DNA from: Micromonospora inyonensis
Lineage (GTDB): Bacteria > Actinomycetota > Actinomycetes > Mycobacteriales > Micromonosporaceae
DNA: 64,000 bases
Assembly (NCBI RefSeq): GCF_900091415.1
Contig: NZ_FMHU01000002.1
Span: forward strand, 1-64,000
Direction of reading: 5' to 3'
Below are positions 14,972 through 22,861 of this stretch, piece after piece. Every line of letters starts with the position of its first letter. The first letter of the stretch is position 1. A program made the position numbers and the translations under genes. The notes beneath the pieces were generated by a model. That model had not been told where the DNA came from and did not search any database. It saw only the letters and a list, made by a program, of their open reading frames with translations.

Positions 14972-15382
14972 GTGATTGACCCTCGCGCCGAGCGGGCCGT
15001 CTACCAGCAGCTCGCCGACCTGCTGCGAGGGCTGATCGCGTCCGGGCAGGTGAAACCCGGTGCGCTACTGCCGTCGAGTAAGACCCTGGAGCAGACCCAC
15101 GGGGTCAGTCGGGAAACGGTGCGCCGGGCACTGGCCGTGCTGCGCGGAGAGGGCCTGGTTGTCACCGAGGGTGGCTACGGTACGCGCGTGGTGCAGCAGC
15201 AGACTCGGCAACATGTCAGGGTTCCTAGATCCGCCCAAATCGTGTGTCGCATGCCGACGGACGCCGAACGCGTGGATCTGGGCATCGAGCTGGGCGAGGT
15301 TGTTCCCGTGGTGACCATCCATGTCGGAGCGCAGACCCGGGGCCCGTACCGCGCCGACATGTTCGACTTCACCACCGCCTGA
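14972..15382 (+). CDS. GntR-family transcriptional regulator (short C-terminus)
   Basis: A 136-residue protein. Residues about 8-75 form the GntR winged helix (YQQLADLLRGLIASGQVKPG, then VSRETVRRALAVLRGEGLV and the GYGTRV wing). The remainder is too short for a normal FadR or HutC effector domain. Short GntR proteins regulate traB-type genes in actinomycete integrative and conjugative elements (KorSA in pSAM2), so this is the likely transfer repressor. The GTG start is leaderless (see the promoter). Confidence 0.85.
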   Translation: MIDPRAERAVYQQLADLLRGLIASGQVKPGALLPSSKTLEQTHGVSRETVRRALAVLRGEGLVVTEGGYGTRVVQQQTRQHVRVPRSAQIVCRMPTDAERVDLGIELGEVVPVVTIHVGAQTRGPYRADMFDFTTA

Positions 15383-15430
15383 CCGACGACTCGGGCACGG
15401 CGGTTGCACGGGCAACGTTCCAGGCATAAC

Positions 15431-15440
15431 GTCACGTGAC
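15431..15440. other. Perfect 10-bp palindrome GTCACGTGAC
   Basis: Lies in the 178-bp gap between the GntR gene and the secreted-protein gene. An imperfect GTTGC/GCAAC dyad precedes it by about 15 bp. Likely regulator site; the protein is unknown. Confidence 0.4.
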
Positions 15441-15483
15441 AGAACCGTATCTATGCAACTTGCGGTAAATCGTCTGCCACGAA

Positions 15484-15512
15484 GAGTTTCCCTGGTCGCA
15501 CAGGTGTACTAA
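15484..15512 (+). promoter_or_regulatory. Putative promoter of the secreted-protein gene
   Basis: GAGTTT (15,484-15,489) and TACTAA (15,507-15,512) are 17 bp apart, in a relatively AT-rich stretch for this genome. A ribosome site GGGGAGG follows before ATG 15561. Confidence 0.45.
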
Positions 15513-15560
15513 GATCGACAGTCTCTACAGGACCCCGGACGTGCGGGGAGGTGCTGGCCA

Positions 15561-16505
15561 ATGTCCATGATCGCCCGCTGGACCCAGCGTGCCATCATCG
15601 CCGCCGGCGGCACCATGCTGGCCCTCGCCGCCCTGGCCGCCCTCGACTCCGACCCGGCCCACGCCGCGGACCGCCCCCTGCCGGCCACCGTGGACCGCGC
15701 CGTCGACCGCGTACTCGACCGGCCCACCCGCGAGCACCCGCCCCGGGTGCTGCCGCGCCGGGACCGGCCACCGCCGGACTGCGACGACCCCGCCGACCGG
15801 CCGCCGCCGACCGAGCCGGACCGCGACGATCCGCCCGAGCCCAGCGAGCCCGCGCCAGCACCCGAGACGCCCGCCGACGAGCCGGCACCCGCCGAGCCAG
15901 AGCCCGACGCGCCGCCCCTCGACGCGCCGCCCGTCGACATCGAGGTACCCGCCCCACCCGGCCCGCCCATCGTGGTGGACCCGCCGGCCCTGCTCCCGCC
16001 GGCCAGCCCCGCCGCACCGGAGCCCGCGCCCGTCGACCCACCCCTCGTCGGCGCCACCCCCGCGCCGCTGCCCACCCCCCGCCCCGCCAGGCCGGCACCC
16101 GTAGCGCCCCCGGTGGAGGTCGACCCGGAGCAGGTGGCCAACCCCCGCGCGGGACCATCCGGACGGCCGGCGCGCCCCGACCGCGGCACCGACCGGGCCG
16201 CCACCACCCGCGACGACGACGTGGAGCCCTGCGACCCGCAGACCCGGCAGGTGCCACGCATCCTCCCCACGCCCGCGCGCCCGGCCGCCGCTGACCGGCC
16301 CGACCGGTGTGGCCACGGCCCCGGCGCCTGGGTCGACAGCCCACCACCGCCCGTCTCCAAGCCACCCGGCGGCGGGCACGAGATGCAGGGACTGGCCGCC
16401 ACGGCCACCGTCGACACCGACACCCTCGACCGGCTCACCGTCGCCCGAGCCCGCGCACACCTGACCGGCCGCGACGGCGAGGCTCTCGACCCACGGCCTG
16501 CCTGA
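15561..16505 (+). CDS. Secreted proline-rich protein, unknown
   Basis: 314 residues. The N-terminus is a standard signal peptide (basic 6-10, hydrophobic 12-27, cleavage expected after AHA near 36). Almost all of the mature part up to residue 200 is Pro, Ala, Glu and Asp: a long unstructured extracellular spacer. The end (about 225-314) has a few Cys and a short helical part. It stands alone between the GntR gene and the integrase, outside the lytic operons, so it could be expressed from the prophage and alter the host surface or superinfection. No enzymatic motif. Confidence 0.65.
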   Translation: MSMIARWTQRAIIAAGGTMLALAALAALDSDPAHAADRPLPATVDRAVDRVLDRPTREHPPRVLPRRDRPPPDCDDPADRPPPTEPDRDDPPEPSEPAPAPETPADEPAPAEPEPDAPPLDAPPVDIEVPAPPGPPIVVDPPALLPPASPAAPEPAPVDPPLVGATPAPLPTPRPARPAPVAPPVEVDPEQVANPRAGPSGRPARPDRGTDRAATTRDDDVEPCDPQTRQVPRILPTPARPAAADRPDRCGHGPGAWVDSPPPPVSKPPGGGHEMQGLAATATVDTDTLDRLTVARARAHLTGRDGEALDPRPA

Positions 16506-16612
16506 CCCGCCGGCCCGTGCCACCCGGGCAGAGCCCGGACCACCGCGCCTCGGAGAGGGCCCCGCGCCCTCCAATCACCCCCACCTGCCTCACAGTGCGG
16601 AGCAGCACAACC

Positions 16613-16951
16613 ATGCACAGGAACAGCCGTACCCACAGCCAGATCCAGACCACCCGGAACGCCCTCGGCATCCTCGCCGCCGTCCTCGGCGCCGCCGCGT
16701 TTGCCGTCGGCGCGCACCTCTACGGGCTCCAGGCCCGTGACCGGGCCGCCGCCGCCCAGCGGGAGGCGCAGAGGCACCAGGCCGAGGCCGCCGCCCTCCG
16801 CGATGAACTCGCCCGGGTGCGGCACACCGACACCGTGCAGCCCGGTCGGGTGCACGTCGACATGGAGTTGATGGGCATGGACCCCGAGGTGGCCGCCGCC
16901 GCCCGACGCATCCACGAGCGGCTGACGAAGAGCAACTCCTCTTCGAGGTGA
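16613..16951 (+). CDS. Single-span membrane protein with coiled coil
   Basis: 112 residues from ATG 16613. One membrane helix (about 17-38, NALGILAAVLGAAAFAVGAHL) is followed by a charged coiled coil (about 42-70), then VQPGRVHVDMELMGMDPE. The longer open frame upstream overlaps the secreted-protein gene and is not used. The pairing with the secreted protein suggests a joint envelope function. It is weakly reminiscent of phage exclusion proteins; unproven. Confidence 0.6.
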   Translation: MHRNSRTHSQIQTTRNALGILAAVLGAAAFAVGAHLYGLQARDRAAAAQREAQRHQAEAAALRDELARVRHTDTVQPGRVHVDMELMGMDPEVAAAARRIHERLTKSNSSSR

Positions 16952-16968
16952 CGCAGCGTTGGTAGGTC

Positions 16969-17002
16969 TTTGCAATCCCTCACAGTGGTGGCGGATTGCA
17001 AA
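16969..17002. repeat. 10-bp inverted repeat next to the integrase: terminator and/or attP candidate
   Basis: TTTGCAATCC (16,969-16,978) and GGATTGCAAA (16,993-17,002) flank a 14-bp centre. They lie between convergent genes, so a bidirectional terminator is one explanation. The arms are AT-rich compared with every other hairpin here, and a dyad directly beside a serine integrase is where attP is expected. Confidence 0.5.
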
Positions 17003-17014
17003 GCGCCAACACGT

Positions 17015-18442
17015 CTACCAGCGGAAATGAACCTCGATGCGCTCGGATTCGGGCTGCCGCCACCGCTCCGCCGCACGCACCTCCACCCTGTCGACTACGG
17101 CGCGTAGCGCCCGACTGCGCTCCTGATTCGTCATGTCCGGCCACAGCCCGAGCAGCGTGTCCACCATCGCCGCCTCAGCCTCCGGGGCGGGCGCCTCCCG
17201 CACGGGGGCGAGCCGAGCCAGCTCGGCCGCAGCCGACTGCTCGATGCGGGTCAGCTCACCGAGCGCCTTCTGATAGACCTCGTCTGGAAGCTGGCTAAGG
17301 GCGTTGCTGGTGGCGAGCTTCACCATGGCCGCGCGTGCGGCATTCAACTCCTTCTCCAGCCGGTCCCGGTCGACGCGCGCGCTGTCGATCCGTGCGGCGC
17401 GGGAAGCGCGGACACCGGCGTCGGTGCGCAGCTTCGCCGCGTACGCGGCGACCTGGCGTAGCGTCTCCTCCTCAACGAGGGCGATGATCGGCCTACCCAC
17501 GCCGGGACAGTCGCCGCCCTTCGTGTCGCCCCGTCCGTGGCCGCAGACGAGCCTGTTGCCCTGCTTCTGAAGCTTGTGGCCCCTCTGGCATTCCACCAGC
17601 CCCACAAGCGCCCAGGTGTACGCCAGGGCGCGCGGAGGGGCGCCCGCCTCGTCGTCGAGTCGCTGCTGAACCTTCCGCCAGGTCTCCTCGTCGGTAAGAG
17701 GGTCGTGCTCACCCTGGAGCACCTCGCCGCCAGCGACGACCTTGCCGAGGTAGGCGGGGTTCCGGAGCAGCTTCTTGACGTTGATGTTGGTCATGGCGAC
17801 GCCGCGCACACCGGAGAGGTACTCGGTGACCTCACCGACCCGGGCGCCAGCCGCGTACCGGCGGAACGCCTCGGCGATGGCCGGACCGACCAGCGGGTCC
17901 GGGACGAGTCGCTTGTCCTCCTTCAGATAGCCCAGGGGGCGGCCGTGGTGCTGGCCGCGCTCGGCACGCCGCTGGATCGCCCCGGACCAGCCTCGGCCGA
18001 TCTCGTCGGAGCGGTACTCGGCGATGGCGAGCATGTTGGTGAGCATCAGCCGCCCGGCCGGCGTGGAGGTGTCGACCTGCTCGTTGGCGGAGAGGATCGT
18101 GACGCCCTTGTCGGCCAGTTCGGCGAGGAACGCGAGGGACTCGCGGACGTTGCGGCCGAGGCGGGACACGTCGTAGACGGCGAGTGCGTCGATCTGGCCC
18201 GCGTCGGCCATGCGGCGGATGCGGTCGATGCCTTCGCGGGAGAAGTGGCGGCCGGTGCGGTCGATGTCCTCGACGACGGCGACCTCGGTCATGCCGTGGG
18301 TGGTGCGCCGCATGGCGCTGATCTGCACGTCGGGCGAATGGAAGTCCTCGCCGCCGCGGCCCATCAGCGCGGAAACCCGGACGTAGAGAACGGCTCGGGT
18401 GGGGCGGTCGGGTACGGCGGCGAGCCGGCGGCGCGGCGGCAT
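17015..18442 (-). CDS. int: Large serine integrase
   Basis: 475 residues. The resolvase domain (about 15-165) begins VLYVRVS with the catalytic Ser24, and continues with DRTGRHFSREG and VSRLGRN (arginines 94 and 97). Next come the recombinase domain (about 175-275), a zinc-ribbon region with Cys around CQRGHK, CGHGRG and CPGVG (about 293-325), and a long coiled coil (about 345-410). This is the architecture of phiC31/Bxb1-type integrases, at a normal length. The ATG overlaps the repressor stop (TGATG), so integrase and repressor are co-transcribed. Confidence 0.93.
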   Translation of the reverse strand: MPPRRRLAAVPDRPTRAVLYVRVSALMGRGGEDFHSPDVQISAMRRTTHGMTEVAVVEDIDRTGRHFSREGIDRIRRMADAGQIDALAVYDVSRLGRNVRESLAFLAELADKGVTILSANEQVDTSTPAGRLMLTNMLAIAEYRSDEIGRGWSGAIQRRAERGQHHGRPLGYLKEDKRLVPDPLVGPAIAEAFRRYAAGARVGEVTEYLSGVRGVAMTNINVKKLLRNPAYLGKVVAGGEVLQGEHDPLTDEETWRKVQQRLDDEAGAPPRALAYTWALVGLVECQRGHKLQKQGNRLVCGHGRGDTKGGDCPGVGRPIIALVEEETLRQVAAYAAKLRTDAGVRASRAARIDSARVDRDRLEKELNAARAAMVKLATSNALSQLPDEVYQKALGELTRIEQSAAAELARLAPVREAPAPEAEAAMVDTLLGLWPDMTNQERSRALRAVVDRVEVRAAERWRQPESERIEVHFRW

Positions 18443-18960
18443 CAGCTGGCGCGGCGATCCTGCTCTTCGCCTCGCTCGGCGCGGTCGGCGAGGTCGGCGA
18501 GGTGCTTCAGTGTCCCTCGAATGACGGCCTTCTCCGCTTCGCTGGCCTCGGGAGACTTCAGCCGCCGGAGGATGATCCGCAGGTCAGGGTCGAGAGCCTC
18601 TTCCGGCTCCACCCCACCCGCAGCAGCTAGGGCATGTGCCTCGTCGTCACCGAGAGCCTTGGCAATGACCTTGACGTTGGCGACGGTCACCCCGTCGCCG
18701 TTCATCCAGCCGAAGATCGTAGCCCGGTTGATCCCAGACTCTCGCGCAAGCCTGGCGACGCTCCAGCCATGCCTGCGGGTCATCCGTCTGAGGTAGCCGG
18801 CCCAGTCCTCGGCCGAAGAAGCGTCGCCCATAGGCGAACGGTATGCGTTCTGCCAGTGGCAACGGTAATTCGGTGGCCGTTGCTCTTTGGCGACGATCGC
18901 GGGCACCTCGCGTCGTCGCTTGATCCAGTCGGCTTCCTGGGTGTTCGTGGGCTGGGACAT
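18442..18960 (-). CDS. XRE-family repressor (immunity repressor candidate)
   Basis: 172 residues from ATG 18960 behind AGGAGGAG. The HTH is at about 64-110 (MTRRHGWSVARLARESGI, then NRATIFGWMNGDG). The remainder is helical without a LexA-like cleavage domain. A second start at ATG 18831 (129 residues) is six bases from a TACCGT -10-like box, so a shorter leaderless product is possible. The gene is divergent from a Cro-like gene across two CGTTGCC palindromes and lies upstream of the integrase: the layout of a lysogeny control region. Confidence 0.75.
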   Translation of the reverse strand: MSQPTNTQEADWIKRRREVPAIVAKEQRPPNYRCHWQNAYRSPMGDASSAEDWAGYLRRMTRRHGWSVARLARESGINRATIFGWMNGDGVTVANVKVIAKALGDDEAHALAAAGGVEPEEALDPDLRIILRRLKSPEASEAEKAVIRGTLKHLADLADRAERGEEQDRRAS

Positions 18961-18980
18961 GGCCCATGACCTCCTCCTGT

Positions 18981-18998
18981 CGTTGCCTGCGGGCAACG
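18981..18998. promoter_or_regulatory. Operator 1 of the lysogeny switch
   Basis: CGTTGCC-TGCG-GGCAACG, a perfect 7-bp dyad. It overlaps the leftward -10-like box TATCGT (18,996-19,001 on the complement) and ends about 20 bases before the repressor start, so it should control the repressor and integrase. Confidence 0.7.
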
Positions 18999-19067
18999 AT
19001 AGGGCATCGGAGTGGCCGATGGGTACCCACCCGTTCGGTTGGTCTCGGCGTGTTTTGCCGCCAGGTG

Positions 19068-19097
19068 TTGCGTTGCCTAAAGCCAACGGTCTACCGT
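19068..19097 (+). promoter_or_regulatory. Cro promoter with operator 2
   Basis: TTGCGT (19,068-19,073) and TACCGT (19,092-19,097) are 18 bp apart; the ATG lies seven bases on, so the transcript is probably leaderless. Operator CGTTGCC-TAAA-GCCAACG (19,071-19,088, one mismatch from operator 1) fills the spacer. Confidence 0.65.
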
Positions 19098-19104
19098 CTT
19101 GCCC

Positions 19105-19365
19105 ATGCAACCGACGGGAAAGACCAACGCACCATCGCCCAGGGGCGACGGGGCGCGGCTGCGGGTCGAGGTCTACGACGCCTTGGCCGAAAAGAAGGGG
19201 CTCAAGTCGGTCACCGCCCAGGCCAAGCAGCACGGCATCGGACGCCCGCACATGTCCCTCATCAAGGCCGGCAAGAAGGGCGTGAGCCTTCTCCTGGCGC
19301 TGCGCATGGCAAGCGACCTGGACACCACGGTGGAGGCGCTATTCGGGCGGGTGGCGAAGAAATGA
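19105..19365 (+). CDS. Cro-like HTH protein
   Basis: 86 residues from ATG 19105. The HTH lies around 28-62 (SVTAQAKQHGIGRPHMSLIK, then ALRMASDLDTTVEALFG). Being first in the rightward early operon and divergent from the repressor, it is the natural opponent in the lysis-lysogeny decision. A TTG two codons upstream is possible but unneeded. Confidence 0.7.
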   Translation: MQPTGKTNAPSPRGDGARLRVEVYDALAEKKGLKSVTAQAKQHGIGRPHMSLIKAGKKGVSLLLALRMASDLDTTVEALFGRVAKK

Positions 19366-19565
19366 CGCAACCGCCTCCCACGTACCCGCAAACCCCAAGC
19401 GCCCCCGGGCCGAAGACCCCGAAGTACGCGCATCCGCTGGTGACGCCGCTTGACCCCGCGAGCCCCGAGGGGCAGGCCGCGGCCGAGGCGCTCAGCGCGG
19501 TCCTCGCCGACATCCAGGTCGCCATCTGGCGCCGCAAGGCCGCCGCCCAGCAGTCGGCCGCCTGA
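19362..19565 (+). CDS. 67-residue protein, unknown
   Basis: ATG overlaps the Cro-like stop (ATGA). A Pro-rich N-terminus (MTQPPPTYPQTPSAPGPK) is followed by one amphipathic helix (about 36-65). Gene coupling suggests a role in early regulation; no family recognised. Confidence 0.6.
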   Translation: MTQPPPTYPQTPSAPGPKTPKYAHPLVTPLDPASPEGQAAAEALSAVLADIQVAIWRRKAAAQQSAA

Positions 19566-19592
19566 CCCACCCACAACCGAAAGGAGGCACCC

Positions 19593-20402
19593 GTGTCCGC
19601 TCTCGCCCGCGCCTTCGAATACACCGACGGCGCCCAGATCCGCACCGTCCTGATCGACGACGAGCCCTGGTTCGTCGCCGCCGACATCCTCGCCCTGCTC
19701 GGACTCCACCGCTCGTCGCTCACCGCACTCGACGACGACGAGAGGGGCGTACACAGTCTGGACACCCCCGGCGGGCAGCAGCAGTTCGGCACCATCAACG
19801 AGCCGGGCCTCTACTCGCTGATCCTCCGCTCCCGCAAGCCGGAGGCGAGAGCCTTCAAGCGGTGGATCACCCACGAGGTGCTCCCCGCCATCCGCAAGAC
19901 CGGCAGTTACAGCACCGCGCCCGCGATTCCCCAGACCTACGCCGACGCGCTCCAGCTCGCCGCCGACCAGGCCCGGCAGATCGAAGCCCAGGCCGCGCAG
20001 CTCGCCATCGCCGCACCGAAGGCCGAGTCGTGGGACCTGCTCGCCTCCGCCGACGGTGACTTCTCGGTCCGCGACGCCGCGAAGGTGCTGTCCCGCGACC
20101 CGCAGATCCAGCTCGGCGAACGCCGCCTGTTCACCCTGCTCGGCGACTTCGAGTGGTCCTACCGGCAGCAGTCGGACGGCCGGTGGCGGGCCTACCAGCG
20201 GGCCGTCAACGCCGGCTGGCTGTCGGAGATGCCCGCGTCGCACTACCACCCGCGCACCGGTGACCTCGTCCTCGACGCCCCGCAGGTGCGCGTGACCGTC
20301 AAGGGCCTCCACGAGCTGCACCGCCGCCTCGGCGGGTCGCAGCCGCTCCAGTCGGGTCAGCAGTTGCAGCTGGTCACCGCCGGGCCGCTCGCCCGCCCCT
20401 GA
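19593..20402 (+). CDS. Phage antirepressor (BRO-N plus KilAC/ANT-like)
   Basis: 269 residues from GTG 19593 behind AAAGGAGG. The N-terminal BRO domain has the usual VLIDDEPWFVAADILALLGL (19-38), then INEPGLYSLILRSRKPEA and FKRWITHEVLPAIRKTGSY. The C-terminal half (about 145-265) resembles the phage antirepressor KilAC domain (VRDAAKVLSRD, GERRLFTLLGDF, VTVKGLHELHRRL). Such proteins relieve prophage repression, which suits its place just after the Cro-like gene. Confidence 0.85.
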   Translation: MSALARAFEYTDGAQIRTVLIDDEPWFVAADILALLGLHRSSLTALDDDERGVHSLDTPGGQQQFGTINEPGLYSLILRSRKPEARAFKRWITHEVLPAIRKTGSYSTAPAIPQTYADALQLAADQARQIEAQAAQLAIAAPKAESWDLLASADGDFSVRDAAKVLSRDPQIQLGERRLFTLLGDFEWSYRQQSDGRWRAYQRAVNAGWLSEMPASHYHPRTGDLVLDAPQVRVTVKGLHELHRRLGGSQPLQSGQQLQLVTAGPLARP

Positions 20403-20418
20403 ACCCCTGCCGGTGCCC

Positions 20419-20432
20419 GTCCGGGCCCGGAC
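20419..20432. other. 14-bp palindrome GTCCGGGCCCGGAC
   Basis: Perfectly self-complementary, in the 92-bp gap after the antirepressor gene. Possible hairpin or dyad binding site. The gap otherwise holds only the GAAGGAG ribosome site of the next gene. Confidence 0.4.
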
Positions 20433-20494
20433 ATGACAGCGGCCCCGCAACACCGACCAAGAGCCGCGGGACCGCCAACCGAAGGAGATCGTAC

Positions 20495-21232
20495 GTGAAC
20501 CCCAACACCAACACCCCGGCCGAGCCGGACACCACCCCCGACCTGACCGCCGCCCGCCGGGAGATCAAGGCCCGGTACCTGACGGCCGGCATGGCCGTCA
20601 TCTGCGCCGGGTTCGGCGACCCGCTGACCGTCTCGGTCGTCCACCGGTACGCCGACGACACCATCCTCGTGCAGTTCGACGAGGTGGACGGCGAGCTTCC
20701 GTACCACCCGGAGGAGGGCGTCACCGTCGTCGGTGCTCCGGAGCACTACCACGCCGCCGGTTCGACCGGAGGTCCGGGCGCGTGCAGCGCGGTCTGCGCG
20801 TGCGGGACGGCCGTCGCCGGGTTCGACACGGTCGCCGAGGCCGCCGCAGTGCTCGACCAGCACATCGCCAACCCGGACGGCACCAGCGAGCCGACCACCC
20901 GGCAGCGTCTCGCCGCGGAGTTGCGCCACCTCGTCGACGGCATCGTCCGCCTGGACCTGCCGGTCGGCGGCCACATCCGCATGCACCTCGGGGTGCTCGA
21001 CAGCCGGGCCGACCTGGAGAAGCTGTCCGGCTACCTCGGCAGCGAGATCACCGAGGACGGCGGGACCGGCGGCGACATCCCGTTCACGGAGCACACGATC
21101 CGGCTTGACGACGACCCGTGGGGGCCGGAGCTGCACATCCGCGCGCAGATCCAGCCGGACGGCCGGTCCGAGGTGGAGCGGCTGCGGGCTCGGGTCGCCG
21201 AGCTGGAGTCGCAGCAGGGCGGCACCCGATGA
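20495..21232 (+). CDS. Early protein, unknown
   Basis: 245 residues from GTG 20495. A beta-rich first half contains a possible small Cys site (ACSAVCACG, about 96-104). The second half is helical and ends in a coiled coil ([16 protein letters not shown]). Not recognised. Confidence 0.6.
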   Translation: MNPNTNTPAEPDTTPDLTAARREIKARYLTAGMAVICAGFGDPLTVSVVHRYADDTILVQFDEVDGELPYHPEEGVTVVGAPEHYHAAGSTGGPGACSAVCACGTAVAGFDTVAEAAAVLDQHIANPDGTSEPTTRQRLAAELRHLVDGIVRLDLPVGGHIRMHLGVLDSRADLEKLSGYLGSEITEDGGTGGDIPFTEHTIRLDDDPWGPELHIRAQIQPDGRSEVERLRARVAELESQQGGTR

Positions 21233-21812
21233 CCGCCCCCACCCTCGACGTCGACGCCCTCCAGGCCCGCATCGTCTACCTGGAGCAGCGGCTCGCCGAA
21301 CGCACCTGGCAGGCCACCACCGACCCGCTCACCGGCCTGTACAACCGGCGCTGGCTCGAGGAGACCTGGCAGGTCGACCGGCCCGCCGGGCAGCTCGTCG
21401 CCCTCGTCGACCTGGACGGTTTCAAGGCAATCAACGACACCCTCGGCCACGCCGCCGGTGACGCGGTGCTCGTCGCGGTCGCCGCTCACCTCCAGCCGTA
21501 CGGCACGGCGGTGCGGCTCGGCGGCGACGAGCTGCTGCTGCTCGCCGCGCCGGACATGCTGGCCGGTCTGGTCACGTCGTGGCGGGTGGACCTGCCGACC
21601 GGGCAGATCACCGTCACCGGCGCCGTCGGCATCACCGAGGCGCTGCCGGATCTGGAGGAGACGCTGCGCCGGGTCGACGTGTGTACGACGCGAAGCACGC
21701 CGGCTGGGGGCCTGGTCTGCGGCAGGTGTGGTACCCGGAGCTGGACACCACGGTGCCGACTGGCACGGGTCGCCGCCGGGTGCGGGACGCGGACCGGGCA
21801 GGTGTCCGGTGA
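21229..21812 (+). pseudogene. GGDEF-domain protein (diguanylate cyclase-like) with a one-base frameshift
   Basis: The first 151 codons encode a leading helix and a GGDEF domain: [12 protein letters not shown] (31-42), [20 protein letters not shown] (59-78) and RLGGDEL (96-102, with Leu in place of Phe). At about 21,682-21,683 the frame changes. The usual ending (YDAKHAG and onward to [10 protein letters not shown]) is found one frame over and stops at 21,812. With one base restored the product is 194 residues. It could be a sequencing error, a real mutation, or an unusual frameshift; I see no slippery site. The remaining frame opens by chance into the downstream gene. Confidence 0.75.
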
Positions 21813-21895
21813 CCGCCGTGGACGTCACCGACGGCCCGTACCGGCCGACCCTCGGCCCGTGGCAGCCCACCCACCACCAGGACGAGGCCGCGTGA
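21809..21895 (+). CDS. 28-residue ORF, doubtful
   Basis: GTG overlaps the restored GGDEF stop and the TGA shares one base with the next ATG, so it fits the overlapping chain of this operon. Sequence [16 protein letters not shown] and on to HHQDEAA. Only the spacing supports it. Confidence 0.35.
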   Translation: MTAVDVTDGPYRPTLGPWQPTHHQDEAA

Positions 21896-22095
21896 TGGCC
21901 CCCGTCTTCGCCACCCTCGCCGCCCTGCTCCTCGGCCTGGCCGCCGGCTGGACCGGCCACCACCTGCGCACCCGCGCCCACCTGGCCCGCCTGGACGCCG
22001 CCCACACGGCGATCACCGACCCCGACCACTGGGCGGCCGTGTTCGCCCACTACGCCCGCCTGCTCGGCATCAGCCTGCCCCGGAGGACCCGATGA
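21895..22095 (+). CDS. 66-residue single-span membrane protein
   Basis: [19 protein letters not shown] forms an N-terminal membrane anchor or uncleaved signal; the rest is a polar helix containing [18 protein letters not shown]. Similar anchored small proteins are frequent in actinobacteriophage early operons; function unknown. Confidence 0.55.
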   Translation: MAPVFATLAALLLGLAAGWTGHHLRTRAHLARLDAAHTAITDPDHWAAVFAHYARLLGISLPRRTR

Positions 22096-22760
22096 GCACC
22101 GACACCACCACCAAGCCCAAGACCCTCCAGCAGGAAATTGCCGACCGGTTCGCCCGCGACACCACCGAGCACCAGCTCACCGTCCGCCACGACGACGGCC
22201 TCTACCGGCACCTGCACTGCGCCAAGCCCGGCACCGGCATCTGGTCGTTCGAGGTCATCACCTGGCCCGGCGCGCTGGTGGTCCGCGGCGACTTCGGTCC
22301 CGCCAGGGTGTTCCGCCGCATCGACGACATGTTCGAGTTCTTCCGCGGCGCCGGCGGCCGGATCAACCCGACCTACTGGTCGGAGAAGCTCGACGGCGGC
22401 AGCCGCGCCTCGGCGATGGAGCACAGCGAGGAGCACGCCCGCCAGCTCATCACCGAATGCGTCGACCAGTACGAGGCCGACACGTACCCGCACCTGCTCG
22501 ACCAGTACACCCGGCGGGCCATCCCGACCAGGCCAAACCCGCCGGCCGAGGTCCGCGAGACGGTCTCCGACTACGACGACGAGGGCTACCTGGCCCACGC
22601 CGACGGCACCCGGATCGTGCTGGGCGACCTGGAGCGGCTCGGCGTCACCGCCGACACGTGGGAGTGGGACCTCCGCGACTGGGACTGGACGTTCCTGTGG
22701 GCCTGCCACGCGATCGTCTGGGCGATCCAGCAGTACGACGCCGCCCGGGGCACCCGGTGA
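22092..22760 (+). CDS. Early protein, unknown
   Basis: 222 residues from an ATG overlapping the previous stop. Rich in Trp, Tyr and acidic residues, with an apparently globular alpha/beta body ([47 protein letters not shown] at the end). The look is that of conserved phage proteins of unknown function seen near replication genes. Confidence 0.6.
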   Translation: MSTDTTTKPKTLQQEIADRFARDTTEHQLTVRHDDGLYRHLHCAKPGTGIWSFEVITWPGALVVRGDFGPARVFRRIDDMFEFFRGAGGRINPTYWSEKLDGGSRASAMEHSEEHARQLITECVDQYEADTYPHLLDQYTRRAIPTRPNPPAEVRETVSDYDDEGYLAHADGTRIVLGDLERLGVTADTWEWDLRDWDWTFLWACHAIVWAIQQYDAARGTR

Positions 22761-22861
22761 CCCGCCGCGACCTGGCCGCGATCCGGGGCCTCCTCCACGG
22801 CCTCCCCATCTCCGCCGCCCTCTGGGCCGCCATCCTCCTCACCCTCTGGAGCCTGCGATGA
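22757..22861 (+). CDS. 34-residue membrane peptide
   Basis: GTG overlaps the upstream stop and the downstream ATG overlaps its [20 protein letters not shown] precedes one hydrophobic helix (about 17-32). The overlaps on both sides make translation plausible. Confidence 0.5.
   Translation: MTRRDLAAIRGLLHGLPISAALWAAILLTLWSLR

Larger units (their letters stand above)
1..15585. repeat. Left copy of the 15.6-kb overlap
   Basis: Bases 1-15,585 repeat at 48,414-64,000. Gene coordinates differ by 48,415 everywhere after about base 217. The first bases align with an offset of 48,413 because two bases are missing here: one C near base 43 and one G in the run at 214-217. Both gaps lie within 220 bases of the contig end, as expected of low-coverage consensus errors. 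Confidence 0.97.

Noticed and set aside
16961-17019. Outer GGTAG/CTACC as part of a longer attP dyad
   Set aside because: Its centre is about 4.5 bp away from that of the inner dyad, so the two are not one symmetrical element; CTACC is also part of the integrase stop.
21118-22095. A single 325-codon protein joining the GGDEF domain to a membrane protein
   Set aside because: The joining stretch lacks any fold while the neighbouring frame restores the expected GGDEF ending; the membrane part has its own overlapping ATG at 21,895.
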